The notes: generated by a model not told the origin, from the letters alone. 64,000 nucleotides of DNA from JAVJUS01 sp040220455 (GCA_040220455.1 JAVJUS010000094.1:198550-262549), one strand, 5' to 3'; numbered from the stretch's first letter, positions 16,494 to 25,733 are shown. Program-made: numbers and translations.

Positions 16494-18106
16494 GGCCGGG
16501 CTCCCGCCGGGGCCTCGCCGACGTGCAGCGCCTCGCGGGCGGCGTCGGGATCGGCGCCGCCCATCAGAAGGCCGATGCGCTCCAGATCCGTCTCGGCGAG
16601 CGGGCAGGCCTCCGACAGCCGGCCGTCGAAGAGCACGGCGATCCGGTCGGCCAGCGCGAAGAGCTCGTCCAGATCCTGGCTGACGACCAGGATCGCCACG
16701 CCGTCATTGGCGAGCTCGATCAGCGCGCGGTGGATCGCGGCCGCGGCGCCGGCGTCGACGCCCCAGGTGGGGGCGGCGCAGAGCAGAAGGCTCGGCCGCT
16801 GGGCGACCTCCCGGCCGACGATGAAGCGCTGGAGATTGCCGCCCGACAGGCTGCGCGCCTGCGCGTCGGGGCCGCGCGCGACGACCCTGAAGCGGTCGAT
16901 CACCGCGCCGGCGAAGTCCCGCGCCCGATCGAGGCGGAGGAAGCCGTGGCGCGCCAGCCCCTCGCGCCGGGCGGCGCCGAGGATCGCGTTCTCCGCCAGC
17001 GTCATGGTCGGCACGGCGCCGTGGCCCAGCCGCTCCTCCGGCACGTAGCACAGGCCGAGCGCGCGGCGGCGTTCCGGCCCGGAACGGCCCACCGGCGTTC
17101 CGTCGATCAGGATCATGCCGGCGTCCGGCGCGCGGGCCTCGCCGGACAACGCGGCCAGAAGCTCGGCCTGCCCGTTGCCGGCGACGCCGGCGATGCCGAC
17201 GATCTCCCCCGCATGGACGGCCAGCGAGGCGTCGCGGACCGGCGTGCCCAGCGCGTGATCGGGCTCGACCGACAGCCCGCGGACTTCCAGCCGGGCCGCA
17301 CCCGTCTCCGGCGGCGCCTTGTGCTCCGGGATCCTCAGCTCGCGCCCGATCATCATCTCGGCCAGCCCGTGGGCGGTCTCCCGCCGCGGGTCGCAGACCG
17401 CGACGACCCGGCCGCCGCGCATCACCGTCGCCCGGCTGCACAGGGCGCGGATCTCCTCCAGCTTGTGGCTGATATAGAGGATCGTGCGCCCTTCCTCGGC
17501 CAGCCGGCGCAGCGTCTCGAACAGGCGTGTCGCCTCCTGCGGCGTCAGGACCGAGGTCGGCTCGTCCATGATCAGCAGCTTGGGGTCCTGGAGCAGGCAG
17601 CGCACGATCTCCACCCGCTGGCGCTCCCCGACGGACAGGGTGTGCACCGGCCGGTCGGGATGCAGGGCGAGGCCGTAGCGCTCCGACACCTCGAGGATGC
17701 GCGGCGTGATGGCCGCGACGCTCTCCCCGCTCTCCAGGCCGAGGGCGATGTTCTCGGCCACGGTGAAGGCCTCGAACAGGGAGAAGTGCTGAAAGACCAT
17801 GCCGATGCCCAATCGGCGGGCATCGGCCGGGCTCGCCACCGTCACCGGCGCGCCTTCCCAGCGGAGGCTCCCGGCATCGGCCTCCAGGATGCCGTAGACG
17901 ATCTTGACCAGAGTCGACTTGCCCGCGCCGTTCTCGCCCAGCAGGGCATGAATCTCGCCGGCCGCCAGGTCGAGGTCGACCGAGTCGTTGGCCAGCGTTC
18001 CGGGGAAGCGCTTGGTGATGCCGGCGAGCGCGAGGCGCGGCGGGCCCGCCCGCCCGGCCTGGCCGGAACGAGTCCCGGGATTGTCGGTCGAGGCGGCGTC
18101 GGTCAC
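16490..18106 (-). CDS. BMP-type ABC transporter ATP-binding protein, tandem NBD
   Basis: This protein of about 538 aa has two ABC domains and powers the nucleoside-type importer. NBD1 shows Walker A GENGAGKST, signature LSVGERQRVEIVRCL and Walker B LLIMDEPTSVLTP. NBD2 has the degenerate Walker A GVAGNGQAE, signature LSGGNLQRFIVGREV and the loop LLLCAAPTWGVDAG. That asymmetry is normal for this class. I chose the GTG at 18106. An ATG at 18172 is in frame, but the added codons include rare CTA and AGA and look like promoter sequence. It is the first gene of the operon and is divergent from proS. Confidence 0.9.
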   Translation of the reverse strand: MTDAASTDNPGTRSGQAGRAGPPRLALAGITKRFPGTLANDSVDLDLAAGEIHALLGENGAGKSTLVKIVYGILEADAGSLRWEGAPVTVASPADARRLGIGMVFQHFSLFEAFTVAENIALGLESGESVAAITPRILEVSERYGLALHPDRPVHTLSVGERQRVEIVRCLLQDPKLLIMDEPTSVLTPQEATRLFETLRRLAEEGRTILYISHKLEEIRALCSRATVMRGGRVVAVCDPRRETAHGLAEMMIGRELRIPEHKAPPETGAARLEVRGLSVEPDHALGTPVRDASLAVHAGEIVGIAGVAGNGQAELLAALSGEARAPDAGMILIDGTPVGRSGPERRRALGLCYVPEERLGHGAVPTMTLAENAILGAARREGLARHGFLRLDRARDFAGAVIDRFRVVARGPDAQARSLSGGNLQRFIVGREVAQRPSLLLCAAPTWGVDAGAAAAIHRALIELANDGVAILVVSQDLDELFALADRIAVLFDGRLSEACPLAETDLERIGLLMGGADPDAAREALHVGEAPAGARP

Positions 18107-18288
18107 GATGATCCGGTCGGTAGGAGGGGCGTGGGTCCCCGCCGAGGCGACCCTCGGCGGGTGTCTTAGCATCGGCGACAGGCCGGAGTCTCCATCCGCT
18201 GCCGCCCCGCGCGCGCTCGCCGTGCAAGAGCCGCGCCGAACGGACGCGCGGCGCGAACGCAACGGCCCTGTGCGGCCCACCGCGGCGA

Positions 18289-18317
18289 TGGACAGGGGCG
18301 GGGCGCTTGCCTAGTCT
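18289..18317 (+). promoter_or_regulatory. Candidate proS promoter
   Basis: TGGACA (18289-18294), 16 bases, then CTAGTCT (18311-18317) resembles alphaproteobacterial housekeeping promoters, which have a TTGAC-like -35 and a GCTA-type -10. It lies about 77 bases upstream of the proS ATG. The 12-mer TTGCCTAGTCTC around the -10 recurs at 12781-12792. Confidence 0.35.
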
Positions 18318-18346
18318 CCCGCCGCCGCGATGCGCGCCGCTGCGCG

Positions 18347-18366
18347 CCCGCCCGCCCGCCCGCCCG
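18347..18366 (+). repeat. (CCCG)5 tetranucleotide microsatellite in proS leader
   Basis: Five consecutive CCCG units lie 28 bases upstream of the proS start codon, inside its presumed 5' leader. The tract does not shift the proS reading frame. Length change could alter leader structure or spacing. It may simply be GC-rich slippage sequence. Confidence 0.6.
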
Positions 18367-18393
18367 ATCGCTCGATTGCCGGATTGCCGCGCC

Positions 18394-19719
18394 ATGCGCC
18401 TGACCCGCCTGCTGCTGCCCACCCTCAAGGAGACGCCCGCCGAGGCGGAGATCGTCTCGCACCGGCTGATGCTGCGCGCCGGCATGATCCGCCAGGCCTC
18501 CGCCGGGATCTACAGCTGGCTGCCGCTGGGCTGGCGGGTGCTGACCAAGATCGAGCGGATCGTCCGGGAGGAGCAGGACGCCGCCGGCTGCCAGGAGGTC
18601 CTGATGCCGACCATCCAGTCGGCCGACCTGTGGCGGGAGAGCGGGCGCTACGACGACTACGGCAAGGAGATGCTGCGCATCCGCGACCGGCACGACCGCG
18701 ACCTGCTCTACGGCCCCACCAACGAGGAGCTGATCACCGACATCTTCCGGGGCTCGGTGCGCAGCTACCGCGAGCTGCCGCAGCTTCTCTACCATATCCA
18801 GTGGAAGTTCCGGGACGAGATCCGGCCCCGATTCGGCGTGATGCGCGGGCGCGAGTTCCTGATGAAGGACGCCTACAGCTTCGACGTCTCCGCCGAGGCG
18901 GCGCGCCACTCCTACAACCGCTTCTTCGTGTCGTATCTCAAGACCTTCGCCCGCATGGGCCTGAAGGCGATCCCGATGCGCGCGGAGACGGGGCCGATCG
19001 GCGGCGATCTGAGCCACGAGTTCATCATCCTGGCCGATACCGGCGAATCGGAAGTCTTCTGCCACTCTGACTTCATCGAGACCGATCCGCTGGCCGAAGC
19101 GGTCGACTACGAGGCGGACCTGCAGCCGCGCGTCGACTACTGGACGAGCCGCTACGCCCGCACCGACGAGCTGCACGAGCCCGAGGTCTTCGAGCGCGAG
19201 GTGCCGGCGGACAAGCGGGTCCAGCGCCGCGGCATCGAGGTCGGGCACATCTTCTACTTCGGCACCAAGTACTCCGAACCGATGGGCGCCTTTGTCACGC
19301 TGCCCGACGACAGCCGGGTGCCGGTGCACATGGGCTCCTACGGCATCGGCGTGTCGCGGCTGGTCGGCGCGGTGATCGAGGCGAGCCACGACGACGCCGG
19401 CATCGTTTGGCCCGAGGCCGTGGCGCCCTATACCGTCGGGCTGGTCAATCTCAAGGTCGCCGACGAGGCGTGCTCGAAGGCCTGCGACGACCTCTACGCC
19501 CGGCTCTGGCAGGCGGGGGTCGAGACGCTCTACGACGATCGCGACGAGCGCGCCGGCGCCAAGTTCGCCGACATGGACCTGATCGGCCTGCCCTGGCAGG
19601 TCGTCGTCGGGCCGCGCGGCGTGGCGGCCGGGCAGGTCGAACTGAAGAACCGGGCGACCGGAGAGCGGGTCGAGCTGTCGGTCGACGACGTGATCGCCCG
19701 GCTCGCGGGCCGTCGCTGA
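18394..19719 (+). CDS. proS: Prolyl-tRNA synthetase, short alphaproteobacterial form
   Basis: ProS (441 aa) charges tRNA-Pro. It is the short class II type typical of Alphaproteobacteria, lacking the roughly 180-aa INS editing domain of E. coli ProS. Class II motifs are visible: the TNEELITDIFR loop, motif 2 RFGVMRGREFLMKDAYSFD, motif 3 GSYGIGVSRLVGAVIE, and a C-terminal anticodon domain. The ATG at 18394 begins the conserved MRLTRLLLPTLKE; upstream in-frame codons are low-complexity. Mischarged Ala-tRNA-Pro must be cleared by a separate protein not seen here. Confidence 0.96.
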   Translation: MRLTRLLLPTLKETPAEAEIVSHRLMLRAGMIRQASAGIYSWLPLGWRVLTKIERIVREEQDAAGCQEVLMPTIQSADLWRESGRYDDYGKEMLRIRDRHDRDLLYGPTNEELITDIFRGSVRSYRELPQLLYHIQWKFRDEIRPRFGVMRGREFLMKDAYSFDVSAEAARHSYNRFFVSYLKTFARMGLKAIPMRAETGPIGGDLSHEFIILADTGESEVFCHSDFIETDPLAEAVDYEADLQPRVDYWTSRYARTDELHEPEVFEREVPADKRVQRRGIEVGHIFYFGTKYSEPMGAFVTLPDDSRVPVHMGSYGIGVSRLVGAVIEASHDDAGIVWPEAVAPYTVGLVNLKVADEACSKACDDLYARLWQAGVETLYDDRDERAGAKFADMDLIGLPWQVVVGPRGVAAGQVELKNRATGERVELSVDDVIARLAGRR

Positions 19720-19846
19720 GACGACCGGTCGCGTCGCGGCCGGGAGCCGGCGGGGCGCCTCGGCCGTTGTGGTGCCACAAAGGCGGCTTTCCTTGGCCGC
19801 CGCCAATCCACCCGTCCGTGCGACCCGCCAGCGGAAGAGCTCCTCG

Positions 19847-21091
19847 ATGTTCAGCCCCTTCGAACGTCTCGTCGCGTTCCGCTACCTGCGCGCCCGGCGG
19901 CGAGAGGGGTTCATCTCGATCATCGCCGGCTTCTCCTTGCTCGGCATCGCGCTGGGCGTGGCGACGCTGATCATCGTCATGTCGGTGATGAACGGCTTTC
20001 GCAGCGAGCTCGTCACCCGCGTGCTGGGCCTCAACGGCCATCTCAGCGTCTACGGCGTCTCCGGACCGGTGGAGGACTATGCCGCGCGGGCCGACACGCT
20101 CGCCGGGCTCGACGGCGTCACGGCGGTCTATCCTTCGATCGAGGGCCAGGCGCTGGTCGATGGCGGCGGCTCGTCGCTGGGGGCGGCGGTGCGCGGGGTG
20201 CGGCCGGAGGACTGGCTGTCGCGCCCGTCAATCGCCGACGGTCTGGTGATCGACGATGCGGAGAACTTCGCCGGCCGCGAGGTGGTCGCGATCGGCTACC
20301 GCATGGCGCAGAAGCTGGGGCTGTGGCTGGGCGACAGCATTACGCTGATCTCGCCTGAAGGGAACACCACCGTCTTCGGCACGGTGCCCCGCATGCGCGA
20401 CTACGAGATCGCGGCGATCTTCGATGTGGGCATGTTCGAATACGACAGCGCCTTCGTCTACATGCCGCTGGAGGCCGCCCAGGTCTTCTACCGCATGCCC
20501 GAGGCGGTGACGACGCTGGAGGTGTTCGTCGCGGATCCCGAGCGCCTGGACCGGGCCCGCGCCGTGCTCGGCCCGGAGGTCGCGGGGTGGGGGCGGCTGT
20601 TCGACTGGCAGCAGGCCAATTCCAGCTTTTTCAACGCGCTGGAGGTCGAACGCAACGTGATGTTCCTGATCCTGACGCTGATCATCCTGGTCGCCGCCTT
20701 CAACATCATCGCCGGGCTGGTCATGCTGGTGAAGGAGAAGGGGCGCGACATCGCCATCCTGCGTACCATGGGCGCGACACGCGCCACGGTGATGCGCATC
20801 TTCTTCCTGACCGGCGCCTCGATCGGCGTGGTGGGCACGCTGGCCGGCCTCGCGCTCGGCGTCGCCTTCGCGGAGAACATCGAGACCCTGCGCCAGGGCC
20901 TTCAGAGCCTTACCGGAACCGAGCTGTTCTCGGCCGAGATCTATTTCCTGAGCCAGCTCCCCGCCGAGGTCGACTGGGGCGAGATCGCCACCGTCGTCGC
21001 CATGGCGCTGGGGCTCAGCTTCGCCTCGACCATCTATCCCGCCTGGCGCGCCGCGCGCCTCGATCCGGTGGAGGCGCTGCGCTATGAATGA
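19847..21091 (+). CDS. lolC: Lipoprotein-releasing ABC transporter permease LolC/LolE
   Basis: This 414-aa inner-membrane protein extracts outer-membrane lipoproteins for transfer to LolA. Topology is one N-terminal helix (ISIIAGFSLLGIALGVATLI), a large periplasmic domain and three C-terminal helices (the first is VMFLILTLIILVAAFNIIAG). SLLGIALGVATLIIVMSVMN and KGRDIAILRTMGATR are hallmark segments. Alphaproteobacteria often have a single LolC/E-type gene working as a homodimer. The ATG has GGAAGAG upstream and begins MFSPFERLVAFRYLRARR, the family consensus start. It overlaps lolD by 8 bases. Confidence 0.94.
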   Translation: MFSPFERLVAFRYLRARRREGFISIIAGFSLLGIALGVATLIIVMSVMNGFRSELVTRVLGLNGHLSVYGVSGPVEDYAARADTLAGLDGVTAVYPSIEGQALVDGGGSSLGAAVRGVRPEDWLSRPSIADGLVIDDAENFAGREVVAIGYRMAQKLGLWLGDSITLISPEGNTTVFGTVPRMRDYEIAAIFDVGMFEYDSAFVYMPLEAAQVFYRMPEAVTTLEVFVADPERLDRARAVLGPEVAGWGRLFDWQQANSSFFNALEVERNVMFLILTLIILVAAFNIIAGLVMLVKEKGRDIAILRTMGATRATVMRIFFLTGASIGVVGTLAGLALGVAFAENIETLRQGLQSLTGTELFSAEIYFLSQLPAEVDWGEIATVVAMALGLSFASTIYPAWRAARLDPVEALRYE

Positions 21092-21812
21092 CGCCCGGGC
21101 CCCCGCCGCCGGCACCGGCACCGGCGCGGCGACATCGGCGGCCGTCCTGGCGCTGGCCGCGGTCGAGCGGCACTTCGAGCAGGGCGGCCGGCGCCTGGAC
21201 GTGCTGGCCGGGGCCGATCTGACCCTGCCGCGCGGCGAGATGGTGGCCCTGGTCGGCCCGTCCGGCGCGGGCAAGTCGACGCTGCTGCAGATCGCCGGCC
21301 TGCTGGAGCGGCCCGACGCCGGCCGGGTGGCGATCGACGGCACGGACTGCACGGGGCTCGGCGACGCCGACCGCACCGCGCTGCGCCGCCGCGCGGTCGG
21401 CTTCGTCTACCAGTTCCACCACCTGTTGCCGGAATTCAGCGCAGCCGAGAACGTCATCCTGCCGCAGATGATCGCCGGCGAGCGGCGCCGCGCGGCGCGC
21501 GAGCGGGCGGCGGACCTGCTGGGCCTGGTCGGCCTGGCCGAGCGCATGGACCATCGCCCGGGCCAGCTCTCCGGCGGCGAGCAGCAGCGCGTGGCGATCG
21601 CCCGGGCGCTCGCCAACCGCCCCTCGCTGCTGCTGGCCGACGAACCGACCGGCAATCTCGACCAGAAGACCGCCGACACGGTCTTCGAGCTGCTCCTGGG
21701 CCTGATCCGGGAGACCGGAACCTCGGCCCTGATCGCCACCCACAACCCGGACCTCGCCGGTCGCATGGACCGGGTGCTGGAACTGAAGGGCGGACGTTTG
21801 GTGGCGGCGTAG
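21084..21812 (+). CDS. lolD: Lipoprotein-releasing system ATPase LolD
   Basis: LolD (242 aa) is the ATPase of the lipoprotein release complex. Walker A GPSGAGKST, the Q-loop region VYQFHHLLPEFSAAENV (LolD-typical HHLLPEF), signature LSGGEQQRVAIARAL, Walker B LLLADEPTGNLD and the H-loop LIATHNPDL are all present. It has a short Ala/Gly/Thr-rich N-terminal extension. The start lies inside the lolC end, so they are coupled. A REPIN-like element follows 22 bases after the stop. Confidence 0.95.
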   Translation: MNDARAPAAGTGTGAATSAAVLALAAVERHFEQGGRRLDVLAGADLTLPRGEMVALVGPSGAGKSTLLQIAGLLERPDAGRVAIDGTDCTGLGDADRTALRRRAVGFVYQFHHLLPEFSAAENVILPQMIAGERRRAARERAADLLGLVGLAERMDHRPGQLSGGEQQRVAIARALANRPSLLLADEPTGNLDQKTADTVFELLLGLIRETGTSALIATHNPDLAGRMDRVLELKGGRLVAA

Positions 21813-21834
21813 GCTCTCCTACGTTCATTTCGTT

Positions 21835-21978
21835 CGTCATCCCCGCGAAAGCGGGGATCCATGCGGACGCGGTGCCAACGGCGTGATAGACCTGAGGAAT
21901 ACCCGGGTTCATAGGCTGGGGCCGATGGATCCCCGCTTTCGCGGGGATGACGATGGGTGAGAGCGGGGATGACGATGG
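21835..21978 (+). repeat. REPIN-like inverted repeat pair
   Basis: A 28-base unit (21835-21862) with core CCCCGCGAAAGCGGGG is repeated as an exact inverted copy at 21925-21952, with 62 bases between. Each unit is itself palindromic. A 16-base piece of the right end (GCGGGGATGACGATGG, 21941-21956) recurs directly at 21963-21978. This is the layout of REP doublets (REPIN/BIME), non-autonomous elements mobilised in trans by RAYT transposases. Similar GTCATCCCCGCGAAAGCGGG repeats are widespread in proteobacteria. It occupies the lolD-dnaE gap (341 bases) and may help terminate lolCD mRNA. The rest of the gap shows nothing clear. Confidence 0.85.
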
Positions 21979-22153
21979 ACGGGGAATTGAAAGGCCTACC
22001 GTAACCCTTGTCGGGGTCGCTTCGCCCACGCGACCCACGGCGCCGTGGCGGCATCGCGGATTCCCGATATGTTCAGGCTGTCGGCCGCCGACGGTCCTGC
22101 CAGGATTTCCCGTCCGCCGACTCGATTCCGCCGCCGCTCGCGAGGCTCCGGCC

Positions 22154-25100
22154 ATGGCGCATGCCGATTTCGTCCATCTGCGCGTGCACTCCGCCTATTC
22201 GCTCCTGGAAGGCGCGATCAAGGTCAAGGAGCTGGTCAAGCGCTGCGCGGCGGAGGCGATGCCGGCCGTGGCGGTCACCGACACCGGCAACCTGTTCGGC
22301 GCCCTGGAATTCGCCATGGCGGCCAGCGGCGCCGGGGTGCAGCCGATCCCGGGCACGCTGTTCGGCCTCTCGCGCCCCGAGGCGGCGGAGCCGGGTGCGC
22401 GGGCCGGCAACGGCCACGGCCGTCCCGCCGCGCCGGACCGGCTGGTCCTGCTGGCCCAGAGCGAGACCGGCTACGAGAATCTGCTGGTGCTTCTCAGCAG
22501 GGCCTATCTGGAGACCGAGGCGGGCGAGGAGGCCCATGTCGACTGGCCGGCGCTGGAGGGCCGCACGGACGGCCTGATCTGCCTGACCGGCGGGCCGGAC
22601 GGGCCGGTCGGCCGTCTGCTGGCGGAAAACCGGCGCGAGGCGGCGGAGCGCTGCCTGGACGAGCTGGCCCGGCTCTTTCCCGATCGCCTCTATGTCGAGC
22701 TGCAACGCCATGATCTGGAAGTGGAAAACCGGATCGAGCCGGCGCTGGTCGAGATGGCCGACACGCGCGGCCTGCCGCTCGTCGCCACCAACGACTGCTT
22801 CTTCCTCGACGAGAGCCTGCACGAGGCCCACGACGCCCTTCTGTGCATCGCCGAAGGCGCCTATGTCGTCCAGGAGGACCGGCGCCGGGTGACGCCGGAG
22901 CACCGGTTCAAGTCGGCGGCGGAGATGCGCGCGCTCTTCGCCGACCTGCCGGACGCCTGCGACAACACGGTCGCGATCGCCCGGCGCTGCGGCTACATGC
23001 CGGAGAAGCGCAAGCCGATCCTGCCGGCCTACGACACGGCGGCCGGCCGGTCGGAGGCCGAGGAGCTGCGCGCCCAGGCGCGCGCCGGCCTGGACCGGCG
23101 GCTGGAGTCCCATGTCTACATCGCCGACCAGGACGACGCGGCGCGGGACGCGGCGGCGACGCCCTATCGCGAGCGCCTGGAGCGAGAGCTCGACATCATC
23201 GAGTCGATGGGCTTTCCCGGCTATTTCCTGATCGTCGCCGACTTCATCCAGTGGGCGAAGGGCCAGGACATCCCGGTCGGCCCGGGGCGCGGCTCGGGCG
23301 CCGGCTCGGTGGTCGCCTGGGCGCTGACCATCACCGACCTGGATCCGCTGCGCTTCGGCCTGCTCTTCGAGCGGTTTCTCAACCCCGAGCGCGTGTCGAT
23401 GCCGGACTTCGACATCGACTTCTGTCAGGACCGGCGCGACGAGGTGATCGGCTATGTCCGGGAGCGCTACGGCCGGGACAAGGTCGCCCAGATCATCACC
23501 TTCGGGACGCTGCAGGCCCGCGCCGCGCTGCGCGACGTGGGCCGGGTGCTCCAGATCCCGTATCCGGAGGTCGACCGGACCTGCAAGCTGGTGCCCAACA
23601 ATCCGGCCAACCCGGTGACCCTGCAGGAAGCCATCGACATGGAGCCCCAGCTCCGCGAGGCGCGTAAGGACGAGCGGCTGGGCCGGATGATCGGCATCGC
23701 GCTGGAGCTGGAGGGCCTCTACCGCCACGCCTCGACCCATGCCGCCGGCGTGGTGATCGGCGACCGGCCGCTCGACCGGCTGGTGCCGCTCTACCGCGAC
23801 CCGCGCTCGGAGATGCCGGTCACCCAGTTCAACATGAAGTATGTCGAGCAGGCGGGCCTGGTGAAGTTCGACTTCCTCGGCCTGAAGACGCTGACGGTGC
23901 TGGCCCGGGCGGTCGAGCAGATCCGCCATCCCAAGGACGGCCCGAAGGACGGCAGGGCGGGAGAGGAGATCGACCTGTCGACCCTGCCGCTCGACGACGC
24001 GGCGACCTACGCCATGCTGTCGGAGGGCACGACCACCGGCGTGTTCCAGCTGGAAAGCTCGGGCATGCGCGACGTGCTGCGCCAGCTCAAGCCCAACCGG
24101 TTCGAGGACATCATCGCGCTGGTCGCCCTCTACCGGCCGGGCCCGATGGACAACATCCCGAAATACATCGCCGTGAAGAACGGCGAGCAGCAGCCCGACT
24201 ACCTGCATCCGAAGCTCGAGGGGATCCTGACCGAGACCTTCGGCATCATGATCTACCAGGAGCAGGTGATGCAGGTGGCCCAGGAACTGGCGGGCTACTC
24301 GCTCGGCGCCGCCGACCTGCTGCGCCGGGCCATGGGCAAGAAGATCCGCGCCGAGATGGAGGCGCAGAAGAAGAGCTTCGTGGAGGGCGCGGTCGAGCGC
24401 GGGGTGCCGGAGTCCCAGGCCTCGATGATCTTCGACCAGGTCGAGAAGTTCGCCGGCTACGGCTTCAACAAGTCGCACGCCGCCGCCTACGCGCTGGTCG
24501 CCTACCAGACGGCCTATCTCAAGGCCAACTATCCGGTGGCGTTCTTCGCCGCGTCGATGACGCTCGACCTCGGCAATACCGACAAGCTCAACACCTTCAA
24601 GCAGGAGCTCGACCGGCTGGGCATCCGGCTGCTCACACCGGACGTCAACCGGTCCGAGGCGCTGTTCGCGGTCGAGCCGGTGGGCGACGGCACCCACGCC
24701 ATCCGCTACGCCCTGGGCGCGATCAAGGGCGTCGGGGTCGAGGCGATGCGTCTGGTGGTGGCGGAGCGGGAGGCCAACGGTCCCTATCGCAGCGTCTTCG
24801 ACCTGGCGAGCCGGCTCGACTCCCGCGTCGTCAACAAGCGCCAGCTCGAGAACCTGATCCGCGCCGGCGCCTTCGACTCCCTCGACGCCAACCGGGCCCG
24901 CCTGCTCGCCGGGGCGGACACCATCGTGCGCACCGCCCAGGCCGCCTCGGCCGAGCGCGAGCAGGGCCAGTCGAGCCTGTTCGGTGGCGCCGCCGACAGC
25001 GCGATCGAGCCGCCGCGCCTGCCCGACGTGCCGGAATGGGAGGCGATGGAGCGCCTGCGCAACGAGTTCGACGCCATCGGCTTCTACCTCTCGGCCCATC

Positions 25101-25654
25101 CGCTCGACGGGGCCAATCTCAAGCGTGTCAAGGCGGCGAGCTGGGCCGACGTCTCTCGGAAACCGGGCGAGCGCAGCGTCAAGATGGCCGGTATCGTCAT
25201 GGCCAAGCGCGAGACCAAGACCAAGACCGGCAAGCGCATGGCCTTCGTCCAGCTCTCGGACGCGACCGGGGTCTACGAGGTGACCCTGTTCGAGGAGACG
25301 CTTTTCGACGCCCGCCAGCACCTGACCGTCGGCAATCCGGTGCTCCTGACGGTCGAGGTCCAGCCACGCGAGGAGAGCGTGCGCTTGACCGCGACCTCTG
25401 TCGGCGACCTGGACAACGCGATCGCCAAGGCCGGCGCGGAATGCCGCGTCTTCCTGACCGACGCGGCCGCGGTCGCGCCGCTCGCCGAGCGGCTGGAGCG
25501 CGAGGGCCCCGGGCGGGGCAAGGTGACCGTCATCGTGCCGATCGGCGACGGGCGCGAGGCCGAAATCGCGCTCGACAAGAGCTATGCGGTCACCCAGGCG
25601 GGCCGCGCGGCGCTCAAGGCGATCGCCGGCGTCCAGGAGGTCGAACTGGCCTGA
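22154..25654 (+). CDS. dnaE: DNA polymerase III subunit alpha
   Basis: DnaE (1166 aa) is the replicative polymerase catalytic subunit. Order seen: PHP domain starting FVHLRVHSAYSLLEGAIKVK; polymerase palm with VGPGRGSGAGS (about residue 375) and the catalytic acid motif MPDFDIDFCQDRRDEVIGYV (about 415-434); VALYRPGPMDNIPKYI; the tandem helix-hairpin-helix region; and a C-terminal OB fold beginning KMAGIVMAKRETKTKTGKR (about residue 1005). The ATG at 22154 starts the conserved MAHADFVHLR. In-frame codons further upstream run into the repeat and are not coding. Size is normal for DnaE1. Confidence 0.96.
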   Translation: MAHADFVHLRVHSAYSLLEGAIKVKELVKRCAAEAMPAVAVTDTGNLFGALEFAMAASGAGVQPIPGTLFGLSRPEAAEPGARAGNGHGRPAAPDRLVLLAQSETGYENLLVLLSRAYLETEAGEEAHVDWPALEGRTDGLICLTGGPDGPVGRLLAENRREAAERCLDELARLFPDRLYVELQRHDLEVENRIEPALVEMADTRGLPLVATNDCFFLDESLHEAHDALLCIAEGAYVVQEDRRRVTPEHRFKSAAEMRALFADLPDACDNTVAIARRCGYMPEKRKPILPAYDTAAGRSEAEELRAQARAGLDRRLESHVYIADQDDAARDAAATPYRERLERELDIIESMGFPGYFLIVADFIQWAKGQDIPVGPGRGSGAGSVVAWALTITDLDPLRFGLLFERFLNPERVSMPDFDIDFCQDRRDEVIGYVRERYGRDKVAQIITFGTLQARAALRDVGRVLQIPYPEVDRTCKLVPNNPANPVTLQEAIDMEPQLREARKDERLGRMIGIALELEGLYRHASTHAAGVVIGDRPLDRLVPLYRDPRSEMPVTQFNMKYVEQAGLVKFDFLGLKTLTVLARAVEQIRHPKDGPKDGRAGEEIDLSTLPLDDAATYAMLSEGTTTGVFQLESSGMRDVLRQLKPNRFEDIIALVALYRPGPMDNIPKYIAVKNGEQQPDYLHPKLEGILTETFGIMIYQEQVMQVAQELAGYSLGAADLLRRAMGKKIRAEMEAQKKSFVEGAVERGVPESQASMIFDQVEKFAGYGFNKSHAAAYALVAYQTAYLKANYPVAFFAASMTLDLGNTDKLNTFKQELDRLGIRLLTPDVNRSEALFAVEPVGDGTHAIRYALGAIKGVGVEAMRLVVAEREANGPYRSVFDLASRLDSRVVNKRQLENLIRAGAFDSLDANRARLLAGADTIVRTAQAASAEREQGQSSLFGGAADSAIEPPRLPDVPEWEAMERLRNEFDAIGFYLSAHPLDGANLKRVKAASWADVSRKPGERSVKMAGIVMAKRETKTKTGKRMAFVQLSDATGVYEVTLFEETLFDARQHLTVGNPVLLTVEVQPREESVRLTATSVGDLDNAIAKAGAECRVFLTDAAAVAPLAERLEREGPGRGKVTVIVPIGDGREAEIALDKSYAVTQAGRAALKAIAGVQEVELA

Positions 25655-25704
25655 GGGCAGGGCGCCGGGGTAGCGCCGGCCGGCAGGACGACCCGCCGCG
25701 ACGC

Positions 25705-25733
25705 TTGCATTGGCGGGCGCGGGAAGCTATCTA
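25705..25733 (+). promoter_or_regulatory. Candidate rpsB promoter
   Basis: TTGCAT (25705-25710), 17 bases, TATCTA (25728-25733), with GCTA overlapping the -10, fits the alphaproteobacterial housekeeping pattern. It would give a leader of about 160 bases before rpsB. That leader could host autoregulation by ribosomal protein S2, as is known for rpsB leaders in other bacteria. No specific S2 site was identified here. Confidence 0.4.

Noticed and set aside
21835..21978. CRISPR array between lolD and dnaE
   Set aside because: The repeats are inverted, not direct. There are only two full units, spacing is irregular and no cas genes are present.
22073..25321. 1082-codon open frame antisense to dnaE
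   Set aside because: Frames this long arise on the opposite strand of high-GC genes because stop codons are rare. The translation is His/Arg/Asp-rich low-complexity sequence with no family motifs, whereas dnaE on the plus strand is complete.
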